A DNA stretch of 7,018 nt from JBBRDU01 sp038203615 (GCA_038203615.1 JBBRDU010000130.1:1-7018), one strand, 5' to 3'. Positions 1-7,018 are shown, counted from the first letter of the stretch. The notes: generated by a model from the sequence alone, not told the origin. Numbers and translations are program-made.

Positions 1-1481
1 CGTTCACGCAGCCATTCGTAAAATACGATCTCGCGCTTGTTCGACAGGATGCGTTGATCAAAAGCCGCGCGCTTCTGCGCGAATTTGGTCTCATCCGGCA
101 ATTCGCGCTTCTCCAGGATGGCCACCACGCCTCCGTCCTCCCAAGGCATAAACTCGCTGACCTCGCCGCTTTGCAAAGTGGCCACGGCATTGCGCACGGC
201 AATGAAGTCGGGCGCTCGCTTTTTTGGCTCCTTCGGCATCTCTTCCGGATCCATGTCTTCCGACAAGGAAAAGGATTCGAGCTTCTCCGCTTTCGCGCCT
301 GCTTTTTCGAGCGCAAACGGGAGCGGCGCCCCGGAGGCCAGTGCTTCGCGCACATCATGCGCGATCTGCGCGCCTTTGGTCGACACGATCTCGCGAGCGC
401 GGCTCGCCTTGATGGCGTCGACCATTTTCGGCTTTGCTTCCTCCAGGGCAAGAGGGCGCGCTTCCACCACGCCGGCCAAATGCAGAACATAGAATCCATC
501 TGGCGCCTGGATGGCGTCACCGTTTGGTTCCTGGGTGCTGAGTTGAAAGGCAGCCGTCGTCAACTGTGGGTCCGCCTTCAATTTCGGGTCGGGCGCAGCC
601 GAGGTGAATTCTCCGGTGGCGCTCACGGGCAATTGGAATTTGGCCGCGACCTGATGGAATTCAGCGCCCTTCTCGAGCAGGGCCTGGGTCAAGTCGTTGG
701 CGCGGTCAGCCAATTTTTGCAAAGCATCGATGCGCTCTTTCCCTGTCAATTTCTTTTGCTCTTCGCTGAGAGAAAGACTAACGAATTCCACTTTCCTTTT
801 CTCTTCCGTCTTCAGCTCGGCCTTGTGCGATTCGTAGTATTTTTGAATGTCTTCGTCGCTGACCTTGAGATCCTTGGCCACATCCGCCGCGTGCAATCGC
901 ACCACGCTGACGTCGAGTTTGCCGTAGAGTTGCTGATACTCGCTCTTGCTCTGGGCCTCCGGCACGGTCACACCCGTGGCCACCAGCTCCTTGATCCGGC
1001 GCAGCGCCAGCTCGTCCGTGGCCAGCTCTTCAATCTGGGCTTCGCTGAAGCCGAGCGCGGGCAGGGCGGTCTGCGTGTATTCGTCGAATTTCTTGGGATC
1101 AAAACCGGTGGCATTCCGGAAGGGACGCAGAGTCCGCACAAAATCGGTGATCTCCGCGGTATTGGCCTGAATCCCGAGGCGGGCCGCTTCATGCCGCAGA
1201 ACCATTCGGTTCAAAGTGAATTGCGAATACAGTTCGTTTTCGGAATTGGCGCCGGCCGCGAGCGAGCGAACCAGGTTCTGCATGCCAAGATCCCGCGCCA
1301 GGTTGCAAAGCCGGGCGCCGCGTTGCGCTTCCACCATGGGAACATCGCGCCCATAAATATGGGCGAACTTGTCCGAATGCGCACTGAGATCGGTCTTGTT
1401 GAAATAGAAAACGAACGGAATGGCCAGAATGGCGATGACGATCATCAGCCAATTCCGATGCTTTCGAAGTATTGACATCAT
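1..1481 (-). CDS. PpiD/SurA-type membrane-anchored peptidyl-prolyl isomerase-like chaperone, 3'-partial
   Basis: From the ATG at 1481 the minus strand is open to the window edge (493 codons), with no stop reached. The N-terminus has basic residues (RKHRNW) followed by one hydrophobic segment at about 11-27 (LMIVIAILAIPFVFYF) and no cleavage motif. This predicts an inner-membrane anchor with the rest in the periplasm, as in PpiD. Residues about 35-175 are helical and fit a SurA_N-like chaperone region (NRMVLRHEAARLGIQ, then VPEAQSKSEYQQLYGKL). VSDEDIQKYYESHKAELKT at about 207-225 is the characteristic segment that precedes the parvulin domain in this family. A parvulin-like unit follows at about 227-350 (FHQVAAKF ... 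AAFQLS ... APDGFYVLHLAGV), but without the GGdLG signature or the leading catalytic His, so isomerase activity is doubtful. A second, similar unit may occupy about 370-480. Known family members help newly exported outer-membrane proteins fold, which suits the neighbours. The family is recognised by pattern only; the C-terminus is not visible. Confidence 0.83.
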   Translation of the reverse strand, partial: MMSILRKHRNWLMIVIAILAIPFVFYFNKTDLSAHSDKFAHIYGRDVPMVEAQRGARLCNLARDLGMQNLVRSLAAGANSENELYSQFTLNRMVLRHEAARLGIQANTAEITDFVRTLRPFRNATGFDPKKFDEYTQTALPALGFSEAQIEELATDELALRRIKELVATGVTVPEAQSKSEYQQLYGKLDVSVVRLHAADVAKDLKVSDEDIQKYYESHKAELKTEEKRKVEFVSLSLSEEQKKLTGKERIDALQKLADRANDLTQALLEKGAEFHQVAAKFQLPVSATGEFTSAAPDPKLKADPQLTTAAFQLSTQEPNGDAIQAPDGFYVLHLAGVVEARPLALEEAKPKMVDAIKASRAREIVSTKGAQIAHDVREALASGAPLPFALEKAGAKAEKLESFSLSEDMDPEEMPKEPKKRAPDFIAVRNAVATLQSGEVSEFMPWEDGGVVAILEKRELPDETKFAQKRAAFDQRILSNKREIVFYEWLRE

Positions 1482-1490
1482 AAAAAAGAG

Positions 1491-1499
1491 GTTCCTTCC
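1491..1499 (-). promoter_or_regulatory. Ribosome binding site of the PpiD-like gene
   Basis: The minus strand reads GGAAGGAAC, then CCTC and six T residues, and then ATGATG. The AAGGAA core ends 10 nt before the first ATG (1481) and 13 nt before the second (1478), so the first is preferred. The spacing is slightly long. Confidence 0.55.
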
Positions 1500-1521
1500 G
1501 GATCAAGCGAGGGGAGCGCAG

Positions 1522-1549
1522 AATTTACGGAGGGAGGGCGGCGCGCCAA
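1522..1549 (-). promoter_or_regulatory. Weak sigma-70-like promoter candidate for the PpiD-like gene
   Basis: On the minus strand TTGGCG (1549-1544) and TAAATT (1527-1522) are separated by 16 bases. Each matches four of six consensus positions. Transcription would start near 1515 and leave a leader of about 35 nt. Matches of this quality occur by chance, and the gene could instead be served by readthrough from the upstream pair. Confidence 0.22.
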
Positions 1550-1561
1550 ATGGTTTTTCGA

Positions 1562-1580
1562 GGGAACTCGCCTCGTCCCC
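1562..1580 (-). other. Second intergenic hairpin
   Basis: On the minus strand GGGGAC (1580-1575) pairs with GTTCCC (1567-1562) around a 7-nt loop, giving six pairs including one G-U wobble that exists only on the minus-strand RNA. An alternative stem, CGAGG (1575-1571) with CCTCG (1563-1559), uses overlapping bases, so two exclusive folds are possible. AAAAACC follows, so it is not an intrinsic terminator. Confidence 0.35.
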
Positions 1581-1607
1581 CTTGGGTGATGGCCAGGCCC
1601 GCGGAGT

Positions 1608-1629
1608 GGGCGCCGCAGCGCGACGTCCC
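1608..1629 (-). other. Strong RNA hairpin 10 nt after the bamA-like stop; terminator-like but without a U-tract, or REP-like
   Basis: On the minus strand GGGACGTCGC (1629-1620), loop GCT, and GCGGCGCCC (1616-1608) form nine base pairs with one bulged A at 1626. One pair is a U-G wobble (1623/1613), which would be an A-C mismatch on the other strand, so the structure favours the transcript of this operon. The next bases are ACTCCGCGGG, so the U-run of an intrinsic terminator is absent. It may protect the 3' end of the upstream mRNA, attenuate readthrough, or be part of a REP-like element. Confidence 0.55.
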
Positions 1630-1638
1630 TACCATTCC

Positions 1639-3816
1639 CTAAAAGGCGAAGCCGAAACTGAAATGGAAGGCGCCGAAATCTTCGCCCGTGCGTCGATCCG
1701 GGTTCACCCCGTAATCGAGCCGAATGGGACCGATCGGCAACTTGTAGCGCAGGCCCAGCCCGAGGGCGTAGCGCATGGCGTCGAGCCCGGGCTGCTCCGA
1801 GGTGGGCAAAAGATTGCCGGCATCGGCGAAGGCCGCGCCCTGCAATTCACCGTAAAGTGGAAAAGTGTACTCGGTATTGAAGACGGTAAAGAATTCGCCG
1901 CCCAGCGGATTGCCGTGCCGGTCGTGCGGGCCGAGATCGCGCTCCCCGAAACTACGCACGGTGGTGCCGCCGCCGTTGAAAAATCGTTCGTCGATCGGAA
2001 TGGTGGTCGGCTCGTCTGGTCCGCTGTGATTGAGCGAATGAACCAGGCCGGTGCGGGCCCCGAAGGCGAGCGAAGATTGCTGCACGAAACGTTGCCACGG
2101 ATTTTTCGGACCGGTTTGATCCTCCACCACGCCGGGGGTGAGAGGCTTCGGTCCGAACGGAATATAATATCCAAGCCGCAGGGTCGCCCGGACCAGATCA
2201 ATTTCACTGCCCAGGCCAGCGGTGGCGACGTCCACGGTGTTGGCCGCCACAAATCCGCGCGGCGAGACGAGTGGGCTATCCCGCAAATCGAGGGTCTGAG
2301 TGAAGCCAAGCGTGTCGATGAAGTAGGATGTATCCCCCAGATAGAGCGGTTTGATCGCTGCGCTCGTGATCTCAACGTGGCGCACCGAGAAAACTGCGCC
2401 GACTTCGTATTGCCTGGTTAACTTGCGAGTTAGTTCGACGCGACCACCCAGCTCGAACTTGGAGTAGCCGTCGAAATCAAAGGTGAGCGCGCCGACCCGC
2501 GCCTTGAGACCGATATCGGTGTCGAAGAGATAGGGATCTTCATATAAGACTTCCCCTTTGTAGCTGCGCTGCGAGACCAGGATGGAAGTGGTGAGCGGAC
2601 GTCCCGAACCGAACAAATCCAGCTCGCGAAATTGGAGACCCCCGATGAGTCCCTCGTACGTGCCATAGCCGGCGGAGAGACCGAACTCCCGGCTCTTGGC
2701 TTCTTCCGCCGAGATATCGAGGCGCAAGGTGTCATCTCCGACCGCGACTGGATTGATCTGTAAGATGGTGAAGAGACCGCTGCGCATGAGCGTGCGAAAC
2801 TTAGCGTCCAGCACTTCGGGGCTGTAGGTCTTGCCGCTTAAGCTGGAGAACCGCTTTTCCACGTAGCGAGGGTGGAGGCGCCGCAGACCGCTCACGGTGA
2901 CGTCGGCGAAGTGGTAAACCGACCCAGCCGAAACGGCCACCTGGACGGGGACATGGCCAGCGCGAGCGGTGGTCGAGTCGCTCGTCGCTTCCACTTTCAC
3001 GGAATAGTATCCGCGCGTCTTGAAGTAAGACTGCAAGCGACGCGGAATATCAGCGACCCGCGCTTCCGTATAGGGTTGATCCAAAAGATCCTTGATCTGT
3101 CCGCGCAGGGTCTCGCTGTCGTAAACCGTCTTGCCGGTAAAGGTAACGTTGCCAAAGAAATACTGGCGCCCTTCCTGGATCGAGACCGTGGCATCGACCA
3201 GGCCCGTGTCGTCGTGGAAGCTGTAGCGCGGCTTCTCAACGGCGGCGTCCAAATATCCTTCCGCGACATAGAAGCGATGCACGAGGTCGGCGCCTTCCTC
3301 CACGTCCGAGCCGACAAAGGGAAGATTCTTTTGCAACTTGGAGTAGCGCTCCCGGGTCGGACCCATGGCGTAGTCGAACAACTTATCCGTCGGCTCATGC
3401 TCATTTCCGACGAAGGTGACTGTGCCGAGCGTGAACAACTGGCCCTCTTGAATTTCCAGGCGCAGACGATCTCCGCCTTCCATCACATAATGCACGCTCG
3501 CCTTCATGTAGCCGTGCTTCCGGTAGAACAGTTCGAGGAAGAACGCGACGTCATCGGCGCGCGCCGGGGTCAGACCGAAATCGTCGATCGTGGTGATCTG
3601 TTCCTTTAGCTGGGAACGCAGTTCCTTGTCGCTGAAGTTTTTTTCGCCCTGCAGGTTGATAACGGTGGCGTGCTGCGCCTTTTTCTCCTGCGCGTTAGCT
3701 ACGGCATTTTGCTCTTTTTGCTTCTTCTCGGACCGAACCGGGTAAGCCTCGGTCTGCGCGAGGGCCGGCGCCACGCAGATGGCGCTGCTGATAATAATAA
3801 GGAGGAGAGGACGCAT
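1639..3816 (-). CDS. BamA/TamA (Omp85) family outer-membrane protein with four POTRA-like repeats
   Basis: This complete 725-residue protein has a signal peptide, MRPLLLIIISSAICVAPALA, with likely cleavage after the ALA at residue 20, then a Lys/Gln/Ala-rich linker to about residue 50. Four POTRA-like units follow at roughly 52-127, 128-219, 220-301 and 302-374. Units two to four open with a GxVTFxG or ADVTVSG strand, and all contain a helix such as LQSYFKTRGYYSVKV or LFYRKHGYMKASV. The rest (about 375-725) is the 16-strand-type barrel, with FNGGGTTVRSFGERDLGP at 613-630 matching the Omp85 loop-6 signature (VRSF where VRGF/Y is usual). It ends in FHFSFGFAF, an aromatic C-terminal strand typical of the outer-membrane beta-signal. 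Omp85 proteins insert beta-barrel proteins into the outer membrane. The POTRA count and barrel resemble BamA (usually about 800 residues, five POTRAs), while the adjoining tamB suggests a TamA-like role, so I give no symbol. The ATG at 3816 is chosen because it directly precedes the signal peptide. The stop is TAG. Confidence 0.94.
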   Translation of the reverse strand: MRPLLLIIISSAICVAPALAQTEAYPVRSEKKQKEQNAVANAQEKKAQHATVINLQGEKNFSDKELRSQLKEQITTIDDFGLTPARADDVAFFLELFYRKHGYMKASVHYVMEGGDRLRLEIQEGQLFTLGTVTFVGNEHEPTDKLFDYAMGPTRERYSKLQKNLPFVGSDVEEGADLVHRFYVAEGYLDAAVEKPRYSFHDDTGLVDATVSIQEGRQYFFGNVTFTGKTVYDSETLRGQIKDLLDQPYTEARVADIPRRLQSYFKTRGYYSVKVEATSDSTTARAGHVPVQVAVSAGSVYHFADVTVSGLRRLHPRYVEKRFSSLSGKTYSPEVLDAKFRTLMRSGLFTILQINPVAVGDDTLRLDISAEEAKSREFGLSAGYGTYEGLIGGLQFRELDLFGSGRPLTTSILVSQRSYKGEVLYEDPYLFDTDIGLKARVGALTFDFDGYSKFELGGRVELTRKLTRQYEVGAVFSVRHVEITSAAIKPLYLGDTSYFIDTLGFTQTLDLRDSPLVSPRGFVAANTVDVATAGLGSEIDLVRATLRLGYYIPFGPKPLTPGVVEDQTGPKNPWQRFVQQSSLAFGARTGLVHSLNHSGPDEPTTIPIDERFFNGGGTTVRSFGERDLGPHDRHGNPLGGEFFTVFNTEYTFPLYGELQGAAFADAGNLLPTSEQPGLDAMRYALGLGLRYKLPIGPIRLDYGVNPDRRTGEDFGAFHFSFGFAF

Positions 3817-3820
3817 CTTA
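3814..3820 (-). promoter_or_regulatory. TAA-G-ATG junction: probable translational coupling of the tamB-like and bamA-like genes
   Basis: Read on the minus strand, the tamB-like stop TAA (3820-3818), one G, and the bamA-like ATG (3816-3814) are contiguous. The 20 bases before the ATG (CCTGATTCGATTTCGCTAAG) contain no AGGA/GGAG-type Shine-Dalgarno motif. Terminating ribosomes would therefore be expected to re-initiate, tying expression of the two proteins together. The spacing is observed; the coupling is inferred. Confidence 0.6.
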
Positions 3821-6800
3821 GCGAAATCGAATCAGGTATTTGACCATGCCGCGAAAGCCGCCGCCCACATCGAGATCTCCGACCAGCACGAATTGATCAT
3901 TCACTTTAAAGCGCGCGGTGGCTTGTTGTTGGCCTGTCCGCGGATCGGTTTGTCCCACGTCCACATCGAGCCGATCGAACACTGAACTATTCTGCGCACC
4001 TTGTCCTTTCTTAAAAACTTTCCGATACAGCTGTTGAACCAGCAACATTGCTGCCCTTCCGGCAAGCACATTGTTATTCCCGGCCAGCTCTGCGCGCGTC
4101 GTCCCGGTCGCCAGGAGAGAAATCACTTCTTCCTGGGGAAGCGGCGGTTCGCTCGTAAAGAGGGCCTCGGGTGCGAGAGATGTTCCATAAATATACACGT
4201 GGATGGTGTAGTCGCGAATGACCGATGTGCCATGCAAATCCAGTCTGGGGTTTAAGGAGTCAGAGGGATCGAAGTAAATAAACCCGGAGGCGATCTCCAG
4301 CCGGCTGAAGGGCAGCGTTGCTTCCACGTTTTCCAGACGCACGATCCCCTGCAACCCTGGATGCAGGCCGGTCCCGATCAGGTGCAGGTCGCTGACCGCA
4401 CCACCGTTGGCCAGGTTTCCCCTGATGAGGAAGGGCTCTTTCGTTTTGATGGCCACGTCGAACTTCCAATCGCGCAGAGGCGGATCCGGGAAGGAAAATT
4501 CCGGGCGGGAGGCGGGCGGCTGCGGCGCCGGTCGTCCCGGGAGACCGATCGGAATGAGATCGAGATTCTTCAGGAACTGACTGTTGGTCATCTCGATATG
4601 GCCGGTCACGCTTGCACTCGTGAACGGGCCCACGATCGCGATATCCGCATTGGTGCGCGCCGTGATCGAATCGTTCCGGGCCACCAGGACGCTGTCCGCT
4701 TTCAGATGCAAATCGATATTCACGTTCGTTAGGCTGATAAACTTAACTCCGCCGGTCACCGTGAATTTTCCGCCGGAAAGATCGCCGCCAAATTGTTCCA
4801 CCGTGAGCGCGTCGTTCGTAAAATTGAGCCGGGCTTTGAATCCGCGCAGCGCTGGCAAAGTCACATTGTTGGAGCGAGCCACATTCACCGTCATGTCGGC
4901 CGATCCGGTGAAAATTGGTTTCGCGATAGTACCGCGAACATCGACGTCCAGGCCGACATCGCCGTCCAGTTGCTCGATCTCGGGCGCGAATTGACGGAGG
5001 AAATTGACCGAGCTGCGGGGCAAACGCAGCTTGGCCGTGATCGGCGTGTCCTGACGAAGCCCGTGTTCGCTCAAAACTCTGGCGGCCTGGAAGGGCAGAG
5101 CAGCCGTCAACTCCATCGGTTGAATCTTGGACTGCTGGAGTTTGCCCGTGATATTGAGCTGATTCCCTTTCGTCTCGGCCGTCAGATCGAAGCTAGCCGG
5201 CTCCAGGTTCGGCACCCGCTCCGTGCGCACGTTCCTCGCCTGCAGATCCAGTCGCGCCACCAGCTGGTCGAGCGTTCCATGCGCATCCATTTTTACGGTT
5301 AACACACCGCTGGCCGCGGATTTCACACCGATGTCTTGGAAGAGGCGTTTCAGATCAATGTTTTCCGATTGAAAACTGGCCACGACCTGTCCGTTAGGCG
5401 GAAACACCTCTGCGGTAGTACCGAGGTTTCTCCAAATAAAGGGGACGGAAACGTAGCCGGACGCGTACTTGGACGGGCCCTGGTCCACCTGGATTTTGCT
5501 AATCTCGAATGTTTCCCCCCGGGTTTGCGCGCTCGCCTGAAAATCCATCCGGTTGCTGGCAAAAAAGATGATCGGCACATCGAGCCCGTCCGGCGAGTAG
5601 GTCGCGTCGACCTTCGCCTGGAGCGATTGCAGATTTCCGTAGCGCCCTTTTTCGAGGGAAAGATTCATTTTGCCGGCGTTGTGAATCGTCCTCACCTCGC
5701 CTGTTCCTTCCCAGCTCACGGCCAACGAACCGCTCAACTCAGTTTGATTGCCGGAGGCTCGCAATAATGGCTTGAGGGTCGATAAATTGGCGATGGCGGC
5801 AGAGATCCGCCCGCCATAAGCATGCGGGCCGCGCAGATCGAAGTGACCAGTCGCGCTGACAAAGTCGCGATCGTTCAAGGCAGCCGTGAAGTCATTCAAG
5901 TAGACGACACTATTAGAGATGGAGCATTGCGAACTCAGCGTGTGAAAGACGAGGTCACGCACCTTCAAATCCGCGCCGTAGACCGTCAGCTGACCATTGC
6001 CGAGACCGTTTCGAAACTCGACTTGTCCACCGGCCTGGAGCGGGCCGCTCACTCGATCAGGCAAAGCGGTCGCCCAGTAATCGCCCATCTGCGGAGCGTT
6101 CAGCGAAAAATTCATTTTCGCGGGCTGCACCTCCAGATCCCCCCCATCGACGGGCAACCGGTATGTCCCGTTCAGGGTGATCTCGTTGCCCGCGCGTTTC
6201 ACCAGCAGCTCCTCGACATTGAGCAGGCCATCGACCGAGGTGACCGCGCTCTGCACGGAGTCGATCGCGTATTCGCGGAACCGAAGATTGTTCAGAGCGA
6301 GCACGACTTTCGATTGGAGGCCGTCAAACCATGGCTCCTTCGAATGGGCTGCGGGCATGAGCCGCGACGCGCTGATCGTGGCAGTGACTTTCTCCACGTG
6401 TCCGTCTTCGAAGCCGACCGGGCCCGCCGTCACGACCAAGTCCGTGTGGAGCCGGCTATCCTTGATGTTGATCGTTCCCTTTACCTCAACGGCGCCGCTC
6501 AGGTGCAAAGGCAGCCCCGCCGTGGCGCGGGTCAGGTCAACGGCCGTGGCCGAAATTTCCAGAGAAGCCGGGCTACGCCCAAAGTCTCTCACATCCCGAG
6601 GCAGACTTCCGGAGCCATGCACCTGAAAACGATTCTCGCCCTGAATGAACTCGGCCGATTGCAGGGTGGCCCCGCCGTCTCGAGCGGAAACTTGAATGGA
6701 ACAGGCATCGACGCCAAACTCGTGCTCGCGCAACCCGGCGAAATGGGCCGAGAGTTCGGCGTTCCAAGTATTCGGGACATTAAAGAGGCCGGTCCCATTA

Positions 6801-7018
6801 AAATCGAGCTTCTCGATCTGTCCGCCCAGTTTAACCCCCTGCCCGATATATTTATTCAACGAGTCAGCCGCCACCAGCTCGGCGCTGAGATGCACCTCCG
6901 CGTTAATCGAAGACGCTGTCTCGCGCAGCGATCCCGAGAGGGAAACCCGGCCGCCGCCCAGATCCGACTCGAGTTTAACGTCAATCACCTTTTGCCGAAT
7001 GTGCGAGGCATCGATGCT
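3818..7018 (-). CDS. tamB: TamB-family translocation/assembly module protein (DUF490 C-terminal domain), 5'-partial
   Basis: The frame is open from the window edge to a TAA at 3820-3818, giving 1066 visible residues. The in-frame GTG at 6988 is probably not the start, because coding continues upstream to base 7018, and the N-terminal signal anchor expected for TamB is missing from the window. Most of the protein is a run of alternating polar/hydrophobic beta strands without catalytic motifs, as in the AsmA-like/TamB beta-taco fold. The C-terminal part carries the family hallmark SEPPLPQEEVISLLATG near residues 956-972, followed by a VFDRLDVDVG strand and an FR terminus. Family knowledge: TamB is anchored in the inner membrane, spans the periplasm, partners an Omp85 protein, and is linked to outer-membrane protein assembly and phospholipid transport. 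A Pro-rich stretch lies near residues 825-847. The downstream BamA-like gene begins one base after the stop, so the two are almost certainly co-transcribed. Family assignment is firm; the exact substrate cannot be told from sequence. Confidence 0.92.
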   Translation of the reverse strand, partial: SIDASHIRQKVIDVKLESDLGGGRVSLSGSLRETASSINAEVHLSAELVAADSLNKYIGQGVKLGGQIEKLDFNGTGLFNVPNTWNAELSAHFAGLREHEFGVDACSIQVSARDGGATLQSAEFIQGENRFQVHGSGSLPRDVRDFGRSPASLEISATAVDLTRATAGLPLHLSGAVEVKGTINIKDSRLHTDLVVTAGPVGFEDGHVEKVTATISASRLMPAAHSKEPWFDGLQSKVVLALNNLRFREYAIDSVQSAVTSVDGLLNVEELLVKRAGNEITLNGTYRLPVDGGDLEVQPAKMNFSLNAPQMGDYWATALPDRVSGPLQAGGQVEFRNGLGNGQLTVYGADLKVRDLVFHTLSSQCSISNSVVYLNDFTAALNDRDFVSATGHFDLRGPHAYGGRISAAIANLSTLKPLLRASGNQTELSGSLAVSWEGTGEVRTIHNAGKMNLSLEKGRYGNLQSLQAKVDATYSPDGLDVPIIFFASNRMDFQASAQTRGETFEISKIQVDQGPSKYASGYVSVPFIWRNLGTTAEVFPPNGQVVASFQSENIDLKRLFQDIGVKSAASGVLTVKMDAHGTLDQLVARLDLQARNVRTERVPNLEPASFDLTAETKGNQLNITGKLQQSKIQPMELTAALPFQAARVLSEHGLRQDTPITAKLRLPRSSVNFLRQFAPEIEQLDGDVGLDVDVRGTIAKPIFTGSADMTVNVARSNNVTLPALRGFKARLNFTNDALTVEQFGGDLSGGKFTVTGGVKFISLTNVNIDLHLKADSVLVARNDSITARTNADIAIVGPFTSASVTGHIEMTNSQFLKNLDLIPIGLPGRPAPQPPASRPEFSFPDPPLRDWKFDVAIKTKEPFLIRGNLANGGAVSDLHLIGTGLHPGLQGIVRLENVEATLPFSRLEIASGFIYFDPSDSLNPRLDLHGTSVIRDYTIHVYIYGTSLAPEALFTSEPPLPQEEVISLLATGTTRAELAGNNNVLAGRAAMLLVQQLYRKVFKKGQGAQNSSVFDRLDVDVGQTDPRTGQQQATARFKVNDQFVLVGDLDVGGGFRGMVKYLIRFR

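Larger units (their letters stand above)
1482..1638. other. Only intergenic spacer in the window (157 nt), hairpin-containing
   Basis: The spacer lies between the bamA-like stop codon and the ATG of the PpiD-like gene. It holds, in minus-strand order, a strong hairpin (1629-1608), a second hairpin (1580-1562), a weak promoter-like pair (1549-1522), and a purine-rich Shine-Dalgarno site (1499-1491). I see no open frame with coding character in it. The half next to the bamA-like gene is very GC-rich and inverted-repeat-rich, and looks like a small dispersed intergenic repeat, though only one copy is present in the window. Confidence 0.7.

Noticed and set aside
54..1475. Plus-strand open frame of 473 codons, covering almost the whole PpiD-like gene
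   Set aside because: The minus strand encodes a protein with a membrane anchor and recognisable family segments, while this frame gives an Arg/His/Gly/Phe-rich product with no domain pattern. Long antisense frames are expected in GC-rich coding DNA.
1189..1506. Minus-strand 105-codon frame overlapping the start of the PpiD-like gene, beginning upstream of its ATG
   Set aside because: It is out of frame with the anchored PpiD-like product, lacks hydrophobic or domain features, and cannot be real if the longer gene is.
1608..1629. Calling the first spacer hairpin a standard intrinsic terminator
   Set aside because: The stem is strong enough, but the following bases are ACTCCGCGGG rather than a U-run, so I list it only as a hairpin.
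1420..2421. Plus-strand open frame of 333 codons crossing the spacer and the end of the bamA-like gene
   Set aside because: It lies antisense to conserved barrel strands and loop 6, resembles no family, and has no convincing ribosome site.
2872..3609. Plus-strand open frame of 245 codons opposite the POTRA region
   Set aside because: It is antisense to clear POTRA repeats; its composition is the mirror of that coding sequence.
6986..6988. In-frame GTG as start of the TamB-like gene
   Set aside because: Coding continues in frame upstream to the window edge, and the product would lack the N-terminal membrane anchor of the family. It is more likely an internal Val codon.

Overview
The window holds three consecutive genes of a Gram-negative (diderm) envelope-biogenesis locus, all on the minus strand. 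Read in transcription order (high to low coordinates) they are a TamB-family protein (7018 to 3818, 5' end outside the window), an Omp85/BamA-type outer-membrane protein (3816 to 1639, complete), and a membrane-anchored PpiD/SurA-type folding factor (1481 to 1, 3' end outside the window). Coding density is nearly total. Only the 157-nt gap at 1482-1638 is non-coding, and it contains two RNA-type hairpins. I see no mobile element, tRNA, rRNA or CRISPR.

The first two genes are tightly coupled. The TAA of the TamB-like gene is separated by one base from the ATG of the BamA-like gene, and no Shine-Dalgarno motif is visible there. A periplasm-spanning beta-rich protein and an outer-membrane beta barrel would thus be made together, as expected for a TAM-like pair. 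The partner has four recognisable POTRA-like repeats and a BamA-like barrel, rather than the three POTRAs of classical TamA. The third gene has an N-terminal transmembrane anchor, a SurA_N-like region and a parvulin-like region lacking the canonical catalytic signature. It fits a periplasmic chaperone acting on the same class of clients (outer-membrane proteins in transit).

The organism is a diderm with GC-rich coding sequence. Gene content and the tamB/bamA-like pairing suggest something outside the Enterobacteriaceae. The style of the proteins and the intergenic repeat-like DNA remind me of soil Verrucomicrobiota, but that is an impression from memory and not shown by the sequence. Long plus-strand reading frames throughout the window are antisense shadows of these three genes. 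I found no convincing evidence of a wholly new system. The most interesting points are the TamB/four-POTRA BamA-like pairing, the apparently non-catalytic and possibly duplicated parvulin module, and the structured intergenic spacer.
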